Shown: positions 42,641-53,993, counted from the stretch's first letter. The stretch is 64,000 nt of DNA from Halococcus salsus (GCF_009900715.1 NZ_JAAAJC010000001.1:609216-673215); one strand, 5' to 3'. Notes: generated by a model not told the origin, from the sequence alone. Numbers and translations: made by a program.

Positions 42641-44329
42641 TCACCGATATTCAAACAGCGTCAGTAGGTCTCCTACCCGTTCAAGCGACCCGCCAAACAT
42701 CCCGGCTTGAATCGGACCCCACTCTTCGCCTTCATCCTCAACAGTATCGATGATCTCGGGAGAAGTATAGCGGTAGCCTGGGATCATTCTTGCACTGCCA
42801 TACAACCTCTCGCTCTGATCTGCCCACAATAGTTCGGATAGCTCATAAAATTCATTGAACTTCTCCCTGTAACTCTGTTCATTTGGGAAAAGCTCGGGCA
42901 AGACATCAAAGAGTGTGTCTTCCATTCGGTTTCTAAGCCGGTTATTGCGTCCGCTCAATCGGTCGCTAACAGCTAGTGGGTGAACTTCAGTCATCAGCGG
43001 AACCTCAACGGATCTAACAGAATCTTCATTCACACCAGTCGTGACTTCATAGATGAGAGGCCAATTCTCAGATTCTACTGCCGCTACGCCGAGAGCGTAT
43101 ATCAACAATGTCGTGGGATACTTTGCAAGGTCTTCCCACAGGCTGTTCCAGGGGCCGCTGCGGGGAGGCATTGCGGTCGTGAGCTGCTTTGTGGATCGTT
43201 GGATAGACTGTGTAGCACTATTTTCGACTTCTGGCTGCCAGTAAGCGCAAGTACTAAAGATGGAAGCTAACGGTTTGATTGCTTCCTCATATGCTGCAAG
43301 GCGCTCTTCAACCTCGTTGATACCTTCTTTCGAGAGATTGAATCGATTGGCAGTGATGATCTCTTGAAGATTGTTCGTCTCGTCACGGATGAGATCAGAC
43401 AGATCGATTTTGTGTTCAGGTCGTGTCAAATATCGTTTGGCACGTTCACGAGCAACTTGCTTTGATAGCGGGGCTCCAGAGTCAGCGTTTTCTAGCGCGT
43501 GGACTCGTTCTTTCAGGTCGTAGAAGAATTCATCTGCGCCATCAATCGAGATCATAGAGCCGTTCCGATGTTTGACTAGTTCTTCGGCATTAGTTGACGG
43601 ACTACTATATGATGCCCAATACATCGAATAGCGACGATTTTCTGCCGACAGAATCAACTCACGCAACGCGGAATCCCAGCTGCCTGACCATCCACATACA
43701 ACCAGGCCGTACTCGTCAAGAACTTGCTTGATCAAACGCTCTATCGGAGGATCATAGCTCTCCAGTTCATCAGCAGTGTTCTTCAAAATGCTTGCTTTGT
43801 AGTCGCCATTGACCTTTAGAACCACTGCATCTTCATGAGCCAGGGGTGCTGCACCCTTTGCATCACCTGGTTTGGAAATTACAGTTGGAGTCACACCTAG
43901 GTCTTGAAGAGCAGTCTCAAGCAGCCTATCGAAGTTTGTAGTAATAACAACGTCTATATACTCATTCTTCATCAGCCAAGCGATATTTTGATGTGACTTT
44001 GATGGTGTTTTGATTCCCCTCTCGCGCTCTTCATCAGTCGGCTCGAAATAGGACTGCAAGAGTGCTTGGCGATCTTCTTTTGAGGGCGCTAGCTCTTCGA
44101 GAAGGTCATTGTACTTTGGTTCGCTGCCGTACTCTTCTCTGTACCATTCGATAGGGTCAGGTTCCGGTTCCTCACCCTCAGCTTTCGCGACTTTCCCAAC
44201 TAGATCGGAGATGACCTCCCAACCGGTTGGAACCGCCGCTTCTCTAGATATTCCAGATCCAACCAGCAAAGCGTAAACGCCGGGATTATTTCGAACTGAA
44301 AACGTCAGCCCCATCCGGTTATCCACCAT
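42641..44329 (-). CDS. SIR2-domain protein, candidate NAD-consuming defence effector
   Basis: 562 residues. The N-terminal SIR2-like fold covers about 15-270: GSGIS (24-28), TTNFD (130-134), and CGWSGSWD (212-219). At the place of the catalytic His in classic LHG motifs the sequence reads VNGD (Asn174). The rest (270-562) is helical, of unknown fold, and plausible as a sensor. Stand-alone SIR2 proteins of this build are known to deplete NAD during phage infection in bacteria. The gene is visibly poorer in G+C than all neighbours, pointing to horizontal transfer. The start at MVDNRMGLTF could alternatively be MGLTF (44314). Confidence 0.75.
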   Translation of the reverse strand: MVDNRMGLTFSVRNNPGVYALLVGSGISREAAVPTGWEVISDLVGKVAKAEGEEPEPDPIEWYREEYGSEPKYNDLLEELAPSKEDRQALLQSYFEPTDEERERGIKTPSKSHQNIAWLMKNEYIDVVITTNFDRLLETALQDLGVTPTVISKPGDAKGAAPLAHEDAVVLKVNGDYKASILKNTADELESYDPPIERLIKQVLDEYGLVVCGWSGSWDSALRELILSAENRRYSMYWASYSSPSTNAEELVKHRNGSMISIDGADEFFYDLKERVHALENADSGAPLSKQVARERAKRYLTRPEHKIDLSDLIRDETNNLQEIITANRFNLSKEGINEVEERLAAYEEAIKPLASIFSTCAYWQPEVENSATQSIQRSTKQLTTAMPPRSGPWNSLWEDLAKYPTTLLIYALGVAAVESENWPLIYEVTTGVNEDSVRSVEVPLMTEVHPLAVSDRLSGRNNRLRNRMEDTLFDVLPELFPNEQSYREKFNEFYELSELLWADQSERLYGSARMIPGYRYTSPEIIDTVEDEGEEWGPIQAGMFGGSLERVGDLLTLFEYR

Positions 44330-44336
44330 GTAATCT

Positions 44337-44349
44337 CACTGACTCAGTG
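44337..44349 (-). promoter_or_regulatory. 13-bp palindrome just upstream of the SIR2 start codon
   Basis: CACTGA-C-TCAGTG is a perfect 6-bp inverted repeat around one base, seven bases ahead of the SIR2 gene ATG on the minus strand. It could be an operator in the transcript start region or a leader hairpin masking the start codon. Confidence 0.45.
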
Positions 44350-44494
44350 TAGGTGCAATAGAGCAAAGTAAGTACTGCCAACCGTCGTAGATAGTGTCCA
44401 ACCGGGAGCCCTAGCCAAGACGACAACTATCGTCGCCCGCTGCCCGACTCCCGCCCTCTTTTGAAGGGAAGTATCCGACCCAAGGTAGCTTGAC

Positions 44495-44507
44495 TAGCAC
44501 CCGCGTG

Positions 44508-44510
<3 letters not shown>
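44495..44510 (-). terminator. Short hairpin over the stop codon of the zinc-finger gene
   Basis: TAGCAC-CCGC-GTGCTA, a perfect 6-bp stem overlapping the TAG stop of the minus-strand gene. It may mark a 3' end. There is no T-run. Confidence 0.3.
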
Positions 44511-46887
<2,377 letters not shown>

Positions 46888-46914
46888 CGGGAGTCGAACG
46901 CACGAACGGCCGTC

Positions 46915-48315
46915 TCACGACAGCCGATCTCGAACCCGGCCGACCGACCGCCCCACCCGTCGCCGGATCCGATGGCGCTGGTAGACCCCCTCGCCGAGCG
47001 CCCAGACGAGCGCGACGAGGAGCCCGACCCCGAGAACCGAGAAGGCCCAGGTCGGAAGCCAGACGGGTTTGAGCCACGGCGCGACGTGTTTCCAGCGCGT
47101 CGCGAGCTCGGTGAGTTCGGCGGACACCGGCGTCACGCCGGCCACCCCGCCGACGACGGCCGGCACGGACGGAAGGTCGTTTCCGGGGTGGCTCCCGCCG
47201 TGGAGCGTGGCGTTGCCGGTCGCGTTCTGGTCCGTCATCGTCGGCCCGCCGGCCTCGTCGCCTTGGGCCACGCGCTCGGCGTCGTAGGTCGCCCACGGCG
47301 CGTGCATCTCCCAGACGACTTGGCCCGAGGGTGTGACCTCGATCACCCGGTTGTTCATCGAGTCGACGACGAGGGTGTTCCCATTGGAAAGCCGGTCGGC
47401 GTCGCGCGGCCAGTTGAGGTCGCCCGTGAGCGTCCAGGTCCGCTCCCAGGTGCCGTTGCCCGCCGGGCCGCCGGTCCGTTCGTACTCCACGATCCGGTCG
47501 TTCTCGGAGTCGGCCACGAGGATCGTGGGTGTACCGTTCTCGCTCTCGAGGTAGGTGGGGTTGTGCTGTTCGTAGAGGACCGAGTGGTCGCCGTCCGCCC
47601 CGAGCCGCATCTCGATCTCCTTCGTCGAGCGGTTGACCGCGATCACCTGGTCCATGTTCCGGACCGAGACCAGGAACTCGCCGTCCCGGATCTCGTCGAC
47701 GTCGTTGACGTGGGTCCAGTCCTTCGCGTCGATCCCCGGGCCGGCCCCGTCCGGGTAGTGGTTCGCGAACCGCCAGCGCCAGGTCACGTTCTCGGTGGTC
47801 CGGTTGTAGACGAAGACGCTGTCGTTGCTGGTCTCGCCGGTGTCGTAGTTGATGCCCGCGACGAGGAGCTCGTCGCCGTTGATCAGGTCGATGTCGTGGA
47901 CGTCGGGGCTGTCGAACCGCTCGGTCCAGACCCGTTCTTCGGTCTTCGGGTCGAACTCGTAGACGACCGTCTCGTTCTCGACCGGGTTCACGACGAGCAG
48001 GTTGCCGTTCGGGAGCGGGTCGACGTCGTAGAACCAGTTCGTGGTGTTCTCGGTCCCGTTGTAGATCCAGCTCACCGCCCCGGATCGGTCGACCGAGACG
48101 AGTTGCGCCGGGCGGTTCGACAGCGAGATACCCTGGGTGTGCCAGCCCTGGCTCGATATCACCGTCTCGCTCTCCGGGGTGACGTTCGTGACGCCGGCCC
48201 GCAGCGTCGGCTCGTCGTACGTGAGCGTCGCCACGCCGCTGAACGCGACCAGCACGACGAGGACCGCCGACAGCAGCCCCCTGACGAGCCAACGACGTGG
48301 TGGAAGGCCGGCCAT
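46915..48315 (-). CDS. Arylsulfotransferase (ASST)-like beta-propeller membrane protein
   Basis: 466 residues from MAGLPPRRWLVRG. A signal-anchor helix is followed by a propeller: repeated blades such as NWFYDVDPLPNGNLLVVNP, VHDIDLINGDELLVAGI, THVNDVDEIRDGEFLVSVR, WPRDADRLSNGNTLVVDSMNNRVIEV. Multiple Asn-x-Thr/Ser sequons suit S-layer-side glycosylation. A C-terminal helix and a basic tail put the propeller outside the cell. Sulfotransferase activity in archaea is unproven. Confidence 0.8.
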   Translation of the reverse strand: MAGLPPRRWLVRGLLSAVLVVLVAFSGVATLTYDEPTLRAGVTNVTPESETVISSQGWHTQGISLSNRPAQLVSVDRSGAVSWIYNGTENTTNWFYDVDPLPNGNLLVVNPVENETVVYEFDPKTEERVWTERFDSPDVHDIDLINGDELLVAGINYDTGETSNDSVFVYNRTTENVTWRWRFANHYPDGAGPGIDAKDWTHVNDVDEIRDGEFLVSVRNMDQVIAVNRSTKEIEMRLGADGDHSVLYEQHNPTYLESENGTPTILVADSENDRIVEYERTGGPAGNGTWERTWTLTGDLNWPRDADRLSNGNTLVVDSMNNRVIEVTPSGQVVWEMHAPWATYDAERVAQGDEAGGPTMTDQNATGNATLHGGSHPGNDLPSVPAVVGGVAGVTPVSAELTELATRWKHVAPWLKPVWLPTWAFSVLGVGLLVALVWALGEGVYQRHRIRRRVGRSVGRVRDRLS

Positions 48316-48438
48316 GCAGACCACTGTCGGGATCGCCGCATAGCCGTTACGGATGCCGACGGGTCGTTTCACCGCCGCTCCTGCCGAAAACAGTCGTCGG
48401 ATGCGTGTGGTCGCCCGCGGCGCTCCTCCGGTGGGAGA

Positions 48439-48507
48439 TCAATCCCAGAAGGACTGGGTCCGGGCGTACTGGCGCTCTTGGGAGAGGATGTCTCGATAGA
48501 AGTCGTC
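48439..48507 (-). pseudogene. Duplicated 3' end of the Lhr-type helicase gene
   Basis: 69 bases encode DDFYRDILSQERQYARTQSFWD plus stop on the minus strand. They are identical in protein to the last 22 codons of the helicase, whose copy is 48569-48637. 64 of 69 bases match, and all five differences are synonymous third positions. There is no start codon or promoter. Similarity continues weakly past the stop, so this is part of a tandem duplication of about 130 bases (48378-48507 versus 48508-48637). Confidence 0.88.
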
Positions 48508-48539
48508 GCTCCTACTGGAAGCAGTAGTTGCTTGCGCGC

Positions 48540-48556
48540 GGTCGCCTACGGCGACC
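48540..48556. terminator. Perfect 7-bp hairpin downstream of the helicase stop
   Basis: GGTCGCC-TAC-GGCGACC lies in the spacer between the two helicase tails, 13 bases past the real stop. It could terminate helicase transcription. A weaker version lies at the equivalent place in the duplicated copy. Confidence 0.4.
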
Positions 48557-48568
48557 CCACGGTGGGGC

Positions 48569-51406
48569 TCAATCCCAGAAGGATTGGGTCCGCGCGTACT
48601 GGCGCTCTTGGGAGAGGATATCCCGGTAGAAGTCGTCCTCGTTCTCGCGGAGTTTGGCGATGATCCGCGCGGCGTTGTGGGGGCCGACCCCACGGGCGGC
48701 GAGCGCGATGACGGCCTGTTTGCCGTGACTCTGGACCAGGGTCGCGGCCTGGTAGGCTCGCTGGGTCTGCTTCTCCTGCTCGTCGTCCTTCTCGTCGGCC
48801 TTGACCGCCGCGACGACCTCCTCGGCCCACGGGTTGAGCGCCGCGATACGGGTCGAGCCACAGAACGGACACTCCGGTTGGTCGGGGATCCGCCGCACCT
48901 CCTGGGTTCGGTCCCACTCCTGACAGTGGAGACAGAACAGTAACATTCGGTCCTCCTGGATCCGCTCCCGCACGGTGTCGATAACGCTCGCGTCGGCGTT
49001 CTCGGGTGCGAGCAGTTCCCGGCCCGACGACCGACCGTCGATCCCAACGGGGGTGTGTTCGGTGTGGAGCACGACCTCGATCTCCCCGTCTCGGACCCCC
49101 GAGAGCACCGTGCCCGTCGTCTCGATCGCGAGGTCCTCGTGGAAGATCTCGCGGACGGCCTCGTCGTACACAGGTGTGTCTTCGAGCGCCGTGAGGAGGC
49201 GGTCCCGGCCGAACCGGCCATCTCCCCGCCAGGACTGGAGCGCGCCGAACGTCGCCGCGACCTGGGCGAGCTTGAACTTCAGCGCGTCCGAGTTCTTGAG
49301 GCTGAGTTCGATGATCCCCGCGACGTGTTCGGGCTCGGTCTCCCGGAGCACGCCCTCGATATCGGGGCCCGAGATCCCGCGCGGGACGTCGAGTTCGATC
49401 CGATAGGGGTCGATCTCCAACCCCACCGACGAGCCCGTCTGCTGGCCCAGCAGCGCCGAGAGCACCCGCCCGAGGGTCTGGTTGGTGGTGTGGCCGAAAC
49501 AGGCGTTCACGACGATGCTTCGGGGCTCGTACTCCACGACCACCCGCTCGTCGGTCGGCATCGGGCTCCCCGACTCGACCTGCTTTTCGAGCGGGTCGAG
49601 CGCCTCGCCCGCGGTGTACTCGTCGGTGGGATACCGGTCGGCGAGGTCGGCCGCCACTGCCGACCGGGACTCGCCCGACGCGAACGCCTCGCCGACCCAG
49701 CCGCGGATCTCGCCGACCTCGCCCGCGACGGGTTTCGGGACCGGAATCTCGCTGCCGGTCCAGGAGGGGACCTCGCCCGTCGGGTCCTCGATCGGGCTGA
49801 CCTTCACCTCGCTCTCCTCGTCGTCGACCTCCGCGATCCGCCACATCTCCCCCCGCTGGATGAACGTCTCGCCGGGCCCCGCGAAGTTGACCACGAACCG
49901 CTCGTCGAGGCTCCCGATCGCCCGACCCGAAGCCACGTCGGAGACGGTGTAGGTCTCCTCGTCGGGGATCATCGAGAGGTTGGCGTAGAAGTACTGCCAC
50001 GTGCCGCCCGACTTCTCCAACCTGTCCAGATCCTCGTCGAGCCAGAGGACCCGATTGCCCGAGAGTTCGCGTACCACGTCTCGAAAGTCGTCCTCCGTGA
50101 GGTCGCGGAACGGGTAGGCCCGCGTGACGAGGTCGTAGGCCTTCCTGGCGCTGATCTCGCCGAAGTCCATCACGAGCCCTGCGATCTGGTTCGCCACCGT
50201 GTCGAGACTGCCGTGATGAATCTCGGCGGGTTCGACCAGCCCCTCGTGGGCCCGCCGACAGATCGCGAGGGCTTCGAGCGTGTCGTCGGGCCGGGTCGTG
50301 AGGACTGTGCCCGAGGAGAGCTTGTCCGAGCGATGACCCGCCCGTCCGACCCGCTGGAGCAGGCGGGCGACCTCGCGCGGGCTCTGGTACTGGATCACGT
50401 GGTCGACCCGCCCCACGTCGATCCCGAGCTCCATCGAGGAGGTGCAGAGCAGGCCATCGAGTTCGCCGGCCTTGAACGCGTCCTCGACTTCGATCCTCGC
50501 CTCCTTCGAGAGCGAGCCGTGGTGGACTCCGATGGGGAGATCGAGCGCGTTACACCGTGAGCCGAGGGCCTCGGCGGTCTGTCGGGTGTTGACGAATATC
50601 AGGGTGGACGCGTTTTCGCTCACCAGGTCCCGGATCGCCCGGACGTGACTCGCGAGGTCGGGGTCGCTCGCGAGCTTTCCCGCGAGGGTCTCGTCCTCCG
50701 CGGTGACCCGTGGCTCGCGAACCCGGACGTCGAGTCGGCTCCCGACGTCGACTTCCATGATCGCACAACCCCGACCGCCGGTGAGGAACTTCCCGACCTC
50801 GCCGGGGTCGCCGACGGTCGCCGAGAGCCCGACCCGCTGGAACGGCCCCGAGAGCTCGCGGAGGCGTTCGAGCCCGATCGTGAGCTGCGCCCCGCGTTTC
50901 GACGCCGCGAGCTCGTGAACCTCGTCGATCACGACGTGCGAGACGTCGGAGAGCGCCTTCCGGAGCTTCTCGCCCGTCAGCATCGCCTGGAGTGTCTCGG
51001 GTGTGGTCACCAGCACGTCCGGCGGGTCGTTGGCCTGCTGCTGGCGGTGATACTGGGTGGTGTCGCCGTGTCGGACGTCGATCTCGAGTTCTAACTGGTC
51101 GCCCCACCAGTCGAGCCGGTCGCGCATGTCGCGGTTGAGCGCGCGGAGCGGGGTGATGTAGAGCGCGCCGATCCCGAAGCGCTCCTCGCCGGCGAGCGCG
51201 TCGAACACCGGCAGCATCGCGGTCTCGGTCTTTCCAGTCCCCGTAGGTGCGATCACCAGCCCGTCCTTCCCGTCGGCGAGCGGCGGGATGGCGGCGCGCT
51301 GTGGCTCCGTCGGGGTCTCGAACCCCCGTTCGGAGAGCGCCGCCCGGACCCGGGATCCGAGGTGTGTGAAGGCCGCAGAACCGCCGGCGGCCTCGCTCTC
51401 TGCCAT
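48569..51406 (-). CDS. Lhr-type ATP-dependent helicase
   Basis: 945 residues from MAESEAAGGSAAFTHLG. Superfamily 2 core: PTEPQRAAIPPL, Walker A APTGTGKTE (53-61), DEVHEL, SATVGD, helicase C region with FVNTRQTAE and QRVGRAGHRS. The Lhr winged-helix and C-terminal cysteine region is CLHCQEWDRTQEVRRIPDQPECPFCGS. Lhr helicases act in archaeal DNA repair and recombination. The gene tail is repeated just downstream. Next comes the RPA cluster, with a fitting theme of DNA maintenance. Confidence 0.93.
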   Translation of the reverse strand: MAESEAAGGSAAFTHLGSRVRAALSERGFETPTEPQRAAIPPLADGKDGLVIAPTGTGKTETAMLPVFDALAGEERFGIGALYITPLRALNRDMRDRLDWWGDQLELEIDVRHGDTTQYHRQQQANDPPDVLVTTPETLQAMLTGEKLRKALSDVSHVVIDEVHELAASKRGAQLTIGLERLRELSGPFQRVGLSATVGDPGEVGKFLTGGRGCAIMEVDVGSRLDVRVREPRVTAEDETLAGKLASDPDLASHVRAIRDLVSENASTLIFVNTRQTAEALGSRCNALDLPIGVHHGSLSKEARIEVEDAFKAGELDGLLCTSSMELGIDVGRVDHVIQYQSPREVARLLQRVGRAGHRSDKLSSGTVLTTRPDDTLEALAICRRAHEGLVEPAEIHHGSLDTVANQIAGLVMDFGEISARKAYDLVTRAYPFRDLTEDDFRDVVRELSGNRVLWLDEDLDRLEKSGGTWQYFYANLSMIPDEETYTVSDVASGRAIGSLDERFVVNFAGPGETFIQRGEMWRIAEVDDEESEVKVSPIEDPTGEVPSWTGSEIPVPKPVAGEVGEIRGWVGEAFASGESRSAVAADLADRYPTDEYTAGEALDPLEKQVESGSPMPTDERVVVEYEPRSIVVNACFGHTTNQTLGRVLSALLGQQTGSSVGLEIDPYRIELDVPRGISGPDIEGVLRETEPEHVAGIIELSLKNSDALKFKLAQVAATFGALQSWRGDGRFGRDRLLTALEDTPVYDEAVREIFHEDLAIETTGTVLSGVRDGEIEVVLHTEHTPVGIDGRSSGRELLAPENADASVIDTVRERIQEDRMLLFCLHCQEWDRTQEVRRIPDQPECPFCGSTRIAALNPWAEEVVAAVKADEKDDEQEKQTQRAYQAATLVQSHGKQAVIALAARGVGPHNAARIIAKLRENEDDFYRDILSQERQYARTQSFWD

Positions 51407-51444
51407 TGAATCCCTTACGAACGCGACCCGATTAAGAACTCCGC

Positions 51445-52224
51445 TTACACCTGCCGGTAGGCTCCGAGCCGCGTGCCGTCGAGCAGATACGCCTCGCCGT
51501 CCGCCAGCCCGTCGGGCAGGAACGGCGCGAGGAACGCCTGGTGCTCGACGTTGACCCACGTCCCGCCCGAGAGGTCGTTGAACGCCGGGAACACGACCAG
51601 TTCGCCGGTGATATCGAGCTTCTCGTCGTAATGCTCCGCGAAGGGGGCGGGGTCGAGCGGCCCGCGGAGCCACACCCGCTCGGCTCGCGTCCCGCCCACG
51701 TCGTCTTCGAGTCGTACTGCAGGATGTTCGTGGCCGACACAGACCACGTCGGCTTCGAGAACGCGCCGTGCCGGCCAGGTGTGGCCGTGCGCGAATCCCA
51801 CGTCCCCAACCCGGATTCCGCCCGTGGGCGTCACCGCGATCTCACCGTCGGTTCCGCCAGTGACCGACTCGATCTCGCCGTCGTGGTTGCCCTTCACCAC
51901 GGTGACCGCCACCCGATCCGCGAGCGCCGCGAACAGGGCTTCGAGCTCGTCGCGCTCCGGTCCTCGGGAGTCGCCGATGGCGTGGGCGAGGTCGCCGAGG
52001 AAGACCACCCGCTCCACCGCACGGGAATCGACTATCCCGAGGAGGTGTTCACGGCGCTCCCGCGCTTGGTTCGGGAGCGAGACGCCCTCCCACCGGAGCG
52101 CGGCTTCGAGCCCTGCGTGGTAATCGGCCACGCAAAGCACGCGCTCGCCGCCGGCGCGGACGACCGCCGCCGGTTCGCCGGGCACCGGCTCGATTCGGCT
52201 AGAGCGTTCGTCGGCCCGCCCCAT
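51445..52224 (-). CDS. rpe: Calcineurin-like phosphoesterase of the RPA1 operon
   Basis: 259 residues from MGRADERSSRIEP. Metallophosphoesterase motifs: VADYHAGLE, FLGDLAHAIG, KGNHDGEIES and GHEHPAV, with the His/Asp/Asn metal ligands. In Haloferax volcanii the rpa1 operon includes rpap1 and rpe, the same order as here. A nuclease role in repair is suspected from context. It overlaps the rpap1 stop by one base. Confidence 0.88.
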   Translation of the reverse strand: MGRADERSSRIEPVPGEPAAVVRAGGERVLCVADYHAGLEAALRWEGVSLPNQARERREHLLGIVDSRAVERVVFLGDLAHAIGDSRGPERDELEALFAALADRVAVTVVKGNHDGEIESVTGGTDGEIAVTPTGGIRVGDVGFAHGHTWPARRVLEADVVCVGHEHPAVRLEDDVGGTRAERVWLRGPLDPAPFAEHYDEKLDITGELVVFPAFNDLSGGTWVNVEHQAFLAPFLPDGLADGEAYLLDGTRLGAYRQV

Positions 52225-53993
52225 CAGATGGGTTTGAGGGTGTCGTCGTCGGGCTCGTAGCACTCGCCGCTCATCAGCGCGCTCTGGATCCCGTCGTCGG
52301 CCTCGGCGGCCGTGAGACCGTACTCCTCGACCACCCGGTCGACGACCGCCGCCCGGTCCGCACCGCTACCGTCGTCGAGTTCCTGCATCACCGTCACTAC
52401 GGCCTCCTCGGGGTCGGCATCCACGACGTCGGTGTCGCCCTCGGTATCGTCGCCGGTGTCCGGTGCGTCCGTCTCGTCGCTCGTTTCGTCGCGATCGTCG
52501 GACGGCTCGGCTTCGACGGGGGTCTCGGGTTCCGATTCCACCGCCGGTCCGGGCTCGGTTCCCTCGTCCTCGGCCCCAGATCCCGCCGCGGCATCGACTT
52601 CGGTCACGTCGTCGGGGTCCTCGTCGGCCGGTTCGTTCGTCTCGGGCGTCGGGGTGTCGATGTCCGCTTCCCCTGGCCCGCCGACGTCGGCGGCGGTCTC
52701 GAACTCGGTGCCGAACTCGTTCTCGACCTGCTCGCGAACCTCGTCGTCGAGTTCGAACTCCTCCGGATTGTCGAGGTCCGCCCCGACCGCGGGTTCCCCG
52801 GACGAGTCGGTCCCCGCATCGGTCTCACCGGCGTCGACGGAATCGGTCGGACCGTCTCCCCCGTCGTCCGGTGTCGACTCCTCGAACGCGGGCTCGCCCT
52901 CCGAATCGGCCGTCCCGGCAGTCGGCTCCGGTTCGTCGACTGCTTCCCCGTCGGAGTCGGCTTCGACTTCCGACGTCGAATCGTCGGTCGGTTCGGTGTC
53001 GGGTGCCGATCCGGTTTCGATGACCGGCTCGTCATCGTCGGTCGTCGTTACCTCACTGTCATCGACTTCCTCGTCCGGCTCCGTATCGACTTCGTCCCCA
53101 GTCGTCACCCCGTCCTCGACGGGTTCCACGTCCGGCTCCGCACCGTCCTCGCCGGTCGTCGTCGCCTCGGTGTCGGCTTCCGCTTCAGGTCCCGAATCGT
53201 CTCCGACGGCCGTCGACGTCGACGAATCGATGGAGGCGGTCTCGTCGGTGGAAACCGATTCGCCGGTCCCCGTCGCCGTCGCTCGGTCGGTCGACCCCTC
53301 GACACCACCCGTTCCGGGTGGCACGTTCAGCGGCGCGACCTCCTCGCGCTCGCCGGCGACGACGCCCGCCGCGTCGCGCGCCATCGTCTCGACGGCGTCG
53401 AGATACTCGGTCGTCGTCCCGTAGTGGGCGATCGCCCGCGGTATCCCAGCGGCGAGCCCGACCTCGACGTCCTCGTCTTCGAGCGCCGCCCGGAGGTCGT
53501 CGTCGCGCTCGGCGCGTGAGAGCGCCTCGCGCATCGTCGCGACGCGTTCGGCGGTTCGTTCGGCGGTGTCGACGACGAACCGGTCCCGGGTCTCGGCGTC
53601 GACCTCGCTCAGCGTCTCGGGCCGTACGGAGGTGAACACCCGGTCGGAGTCCTCGGGCTGGAAGGTTCGTGCCTTCCCCGTGACGGCGACGAACGCGGGC
53701 GGGGTCGCGCTCTCGAGGAAGGAGAGCGCCTCGGGTTGGTACTGCCCGGCGTAGACCACGAACGCACCTGTGGGGTCGACGACCCGCGCGCGGAGCTGGG
53801 TGTCGTTGACGGCCTCGATCTCGGTGAGGACGCCGACGGCGAACAGCCGGTTGACCCGCGCGCCGGTCGGCGTCACCACGTAGTTCGGCGCGCGTTCCTC
53901 GTCGCTCTCGGCGTAGGAGAGACTCGCGTCGTCGAACTCCGCCGCGAACAGCCGGTAGGCGGTCTCGCGGTCGGGACGGACCGTCGAACTCAT
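52224..53993 (-). CDS. rpap1: RPA1-associated protein with very long acidic linker
   Basis: 589 residues. The N-terminal folded domain, about 1-220, shows AYRLFAAEFDDASLSYAES, PNYVVTPTGARVNRLFAVGVLTEIEAV (OB-fold-like) and FVAVTGKARTF. Residues about 235-510 are almost only Asp, Glu, Thr, Ser, Pro, Gly and Val. A C-terminal winged-helix-like part (VVTVMQELDDGSGADRAAVVDRVVEEYG) ends the protein. It partners RPA1 in single-stranded-DNA binding. The linker is far longer than the folded parts. The start overlaps the rpa1 stop. Confidence 0.88.
   Translation of the reverse strand: MSSTVRPDRETAYRLFAAEFDDASLSYAESDEERAPNYVVTPTGARVNRLFAVGVLTEIEAVNDTQLRARVVDPTGAFVVYAGQYQPEALSFLESATPPAFVAVTGKARTFQPEDSDRVFTSVRPETLSEVDAETRDRFVVDTAERTAERVATMREALSRAERDDDLRAALEDEDVEVGLAAGIPRAIAHYGTTTEYLDAVETMARDAAGVVAGEREEVAPLNVPPGTGGVEGSTDRATATGTGESVSTDETASIDSSTSTAVGDDSGPEAEADTEATTTGEDGAEPDVEPVEDGVTTGDEVDTEPDEEVDDSEVTTTDDDEPVIETGSAPDTEPTDDSTSEVEADSDGEAVDEPEPTAGTADSEGEPAFEESTPDDGGDGPTDSVDAGETDAGTDSSGEPAVGADLDNPEEFELDDEVREQVENEFGTEFETAADVGGPGEADIDTPTPETNEPADEDPDDVTEVDAAAGSGAEDEGTEPGPAVESEPETPVEAEPSDDRDETSDETDAPDTGDDTEGDTDVVDADPEEAVVTVMQELDDGSGADRAAVVDRVVEEYGLTAAEADDGIQSALMSGECYEPDDDTLKPI

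Noticed and set aside
44350-44490. Possible integration site or tRNA remnant beside the SIR2 gene
   Set aside because: I found no T-loop motif, no integrase gene and no clear direct repeats flanking 42.6-44.4 kb.
52312-53424. Plus-strand Ser/Val-rich open frame opposite rpap1
   Set aside because: It is the complement of the Asp/Glu-rich linker codons and has no start signal or domain.
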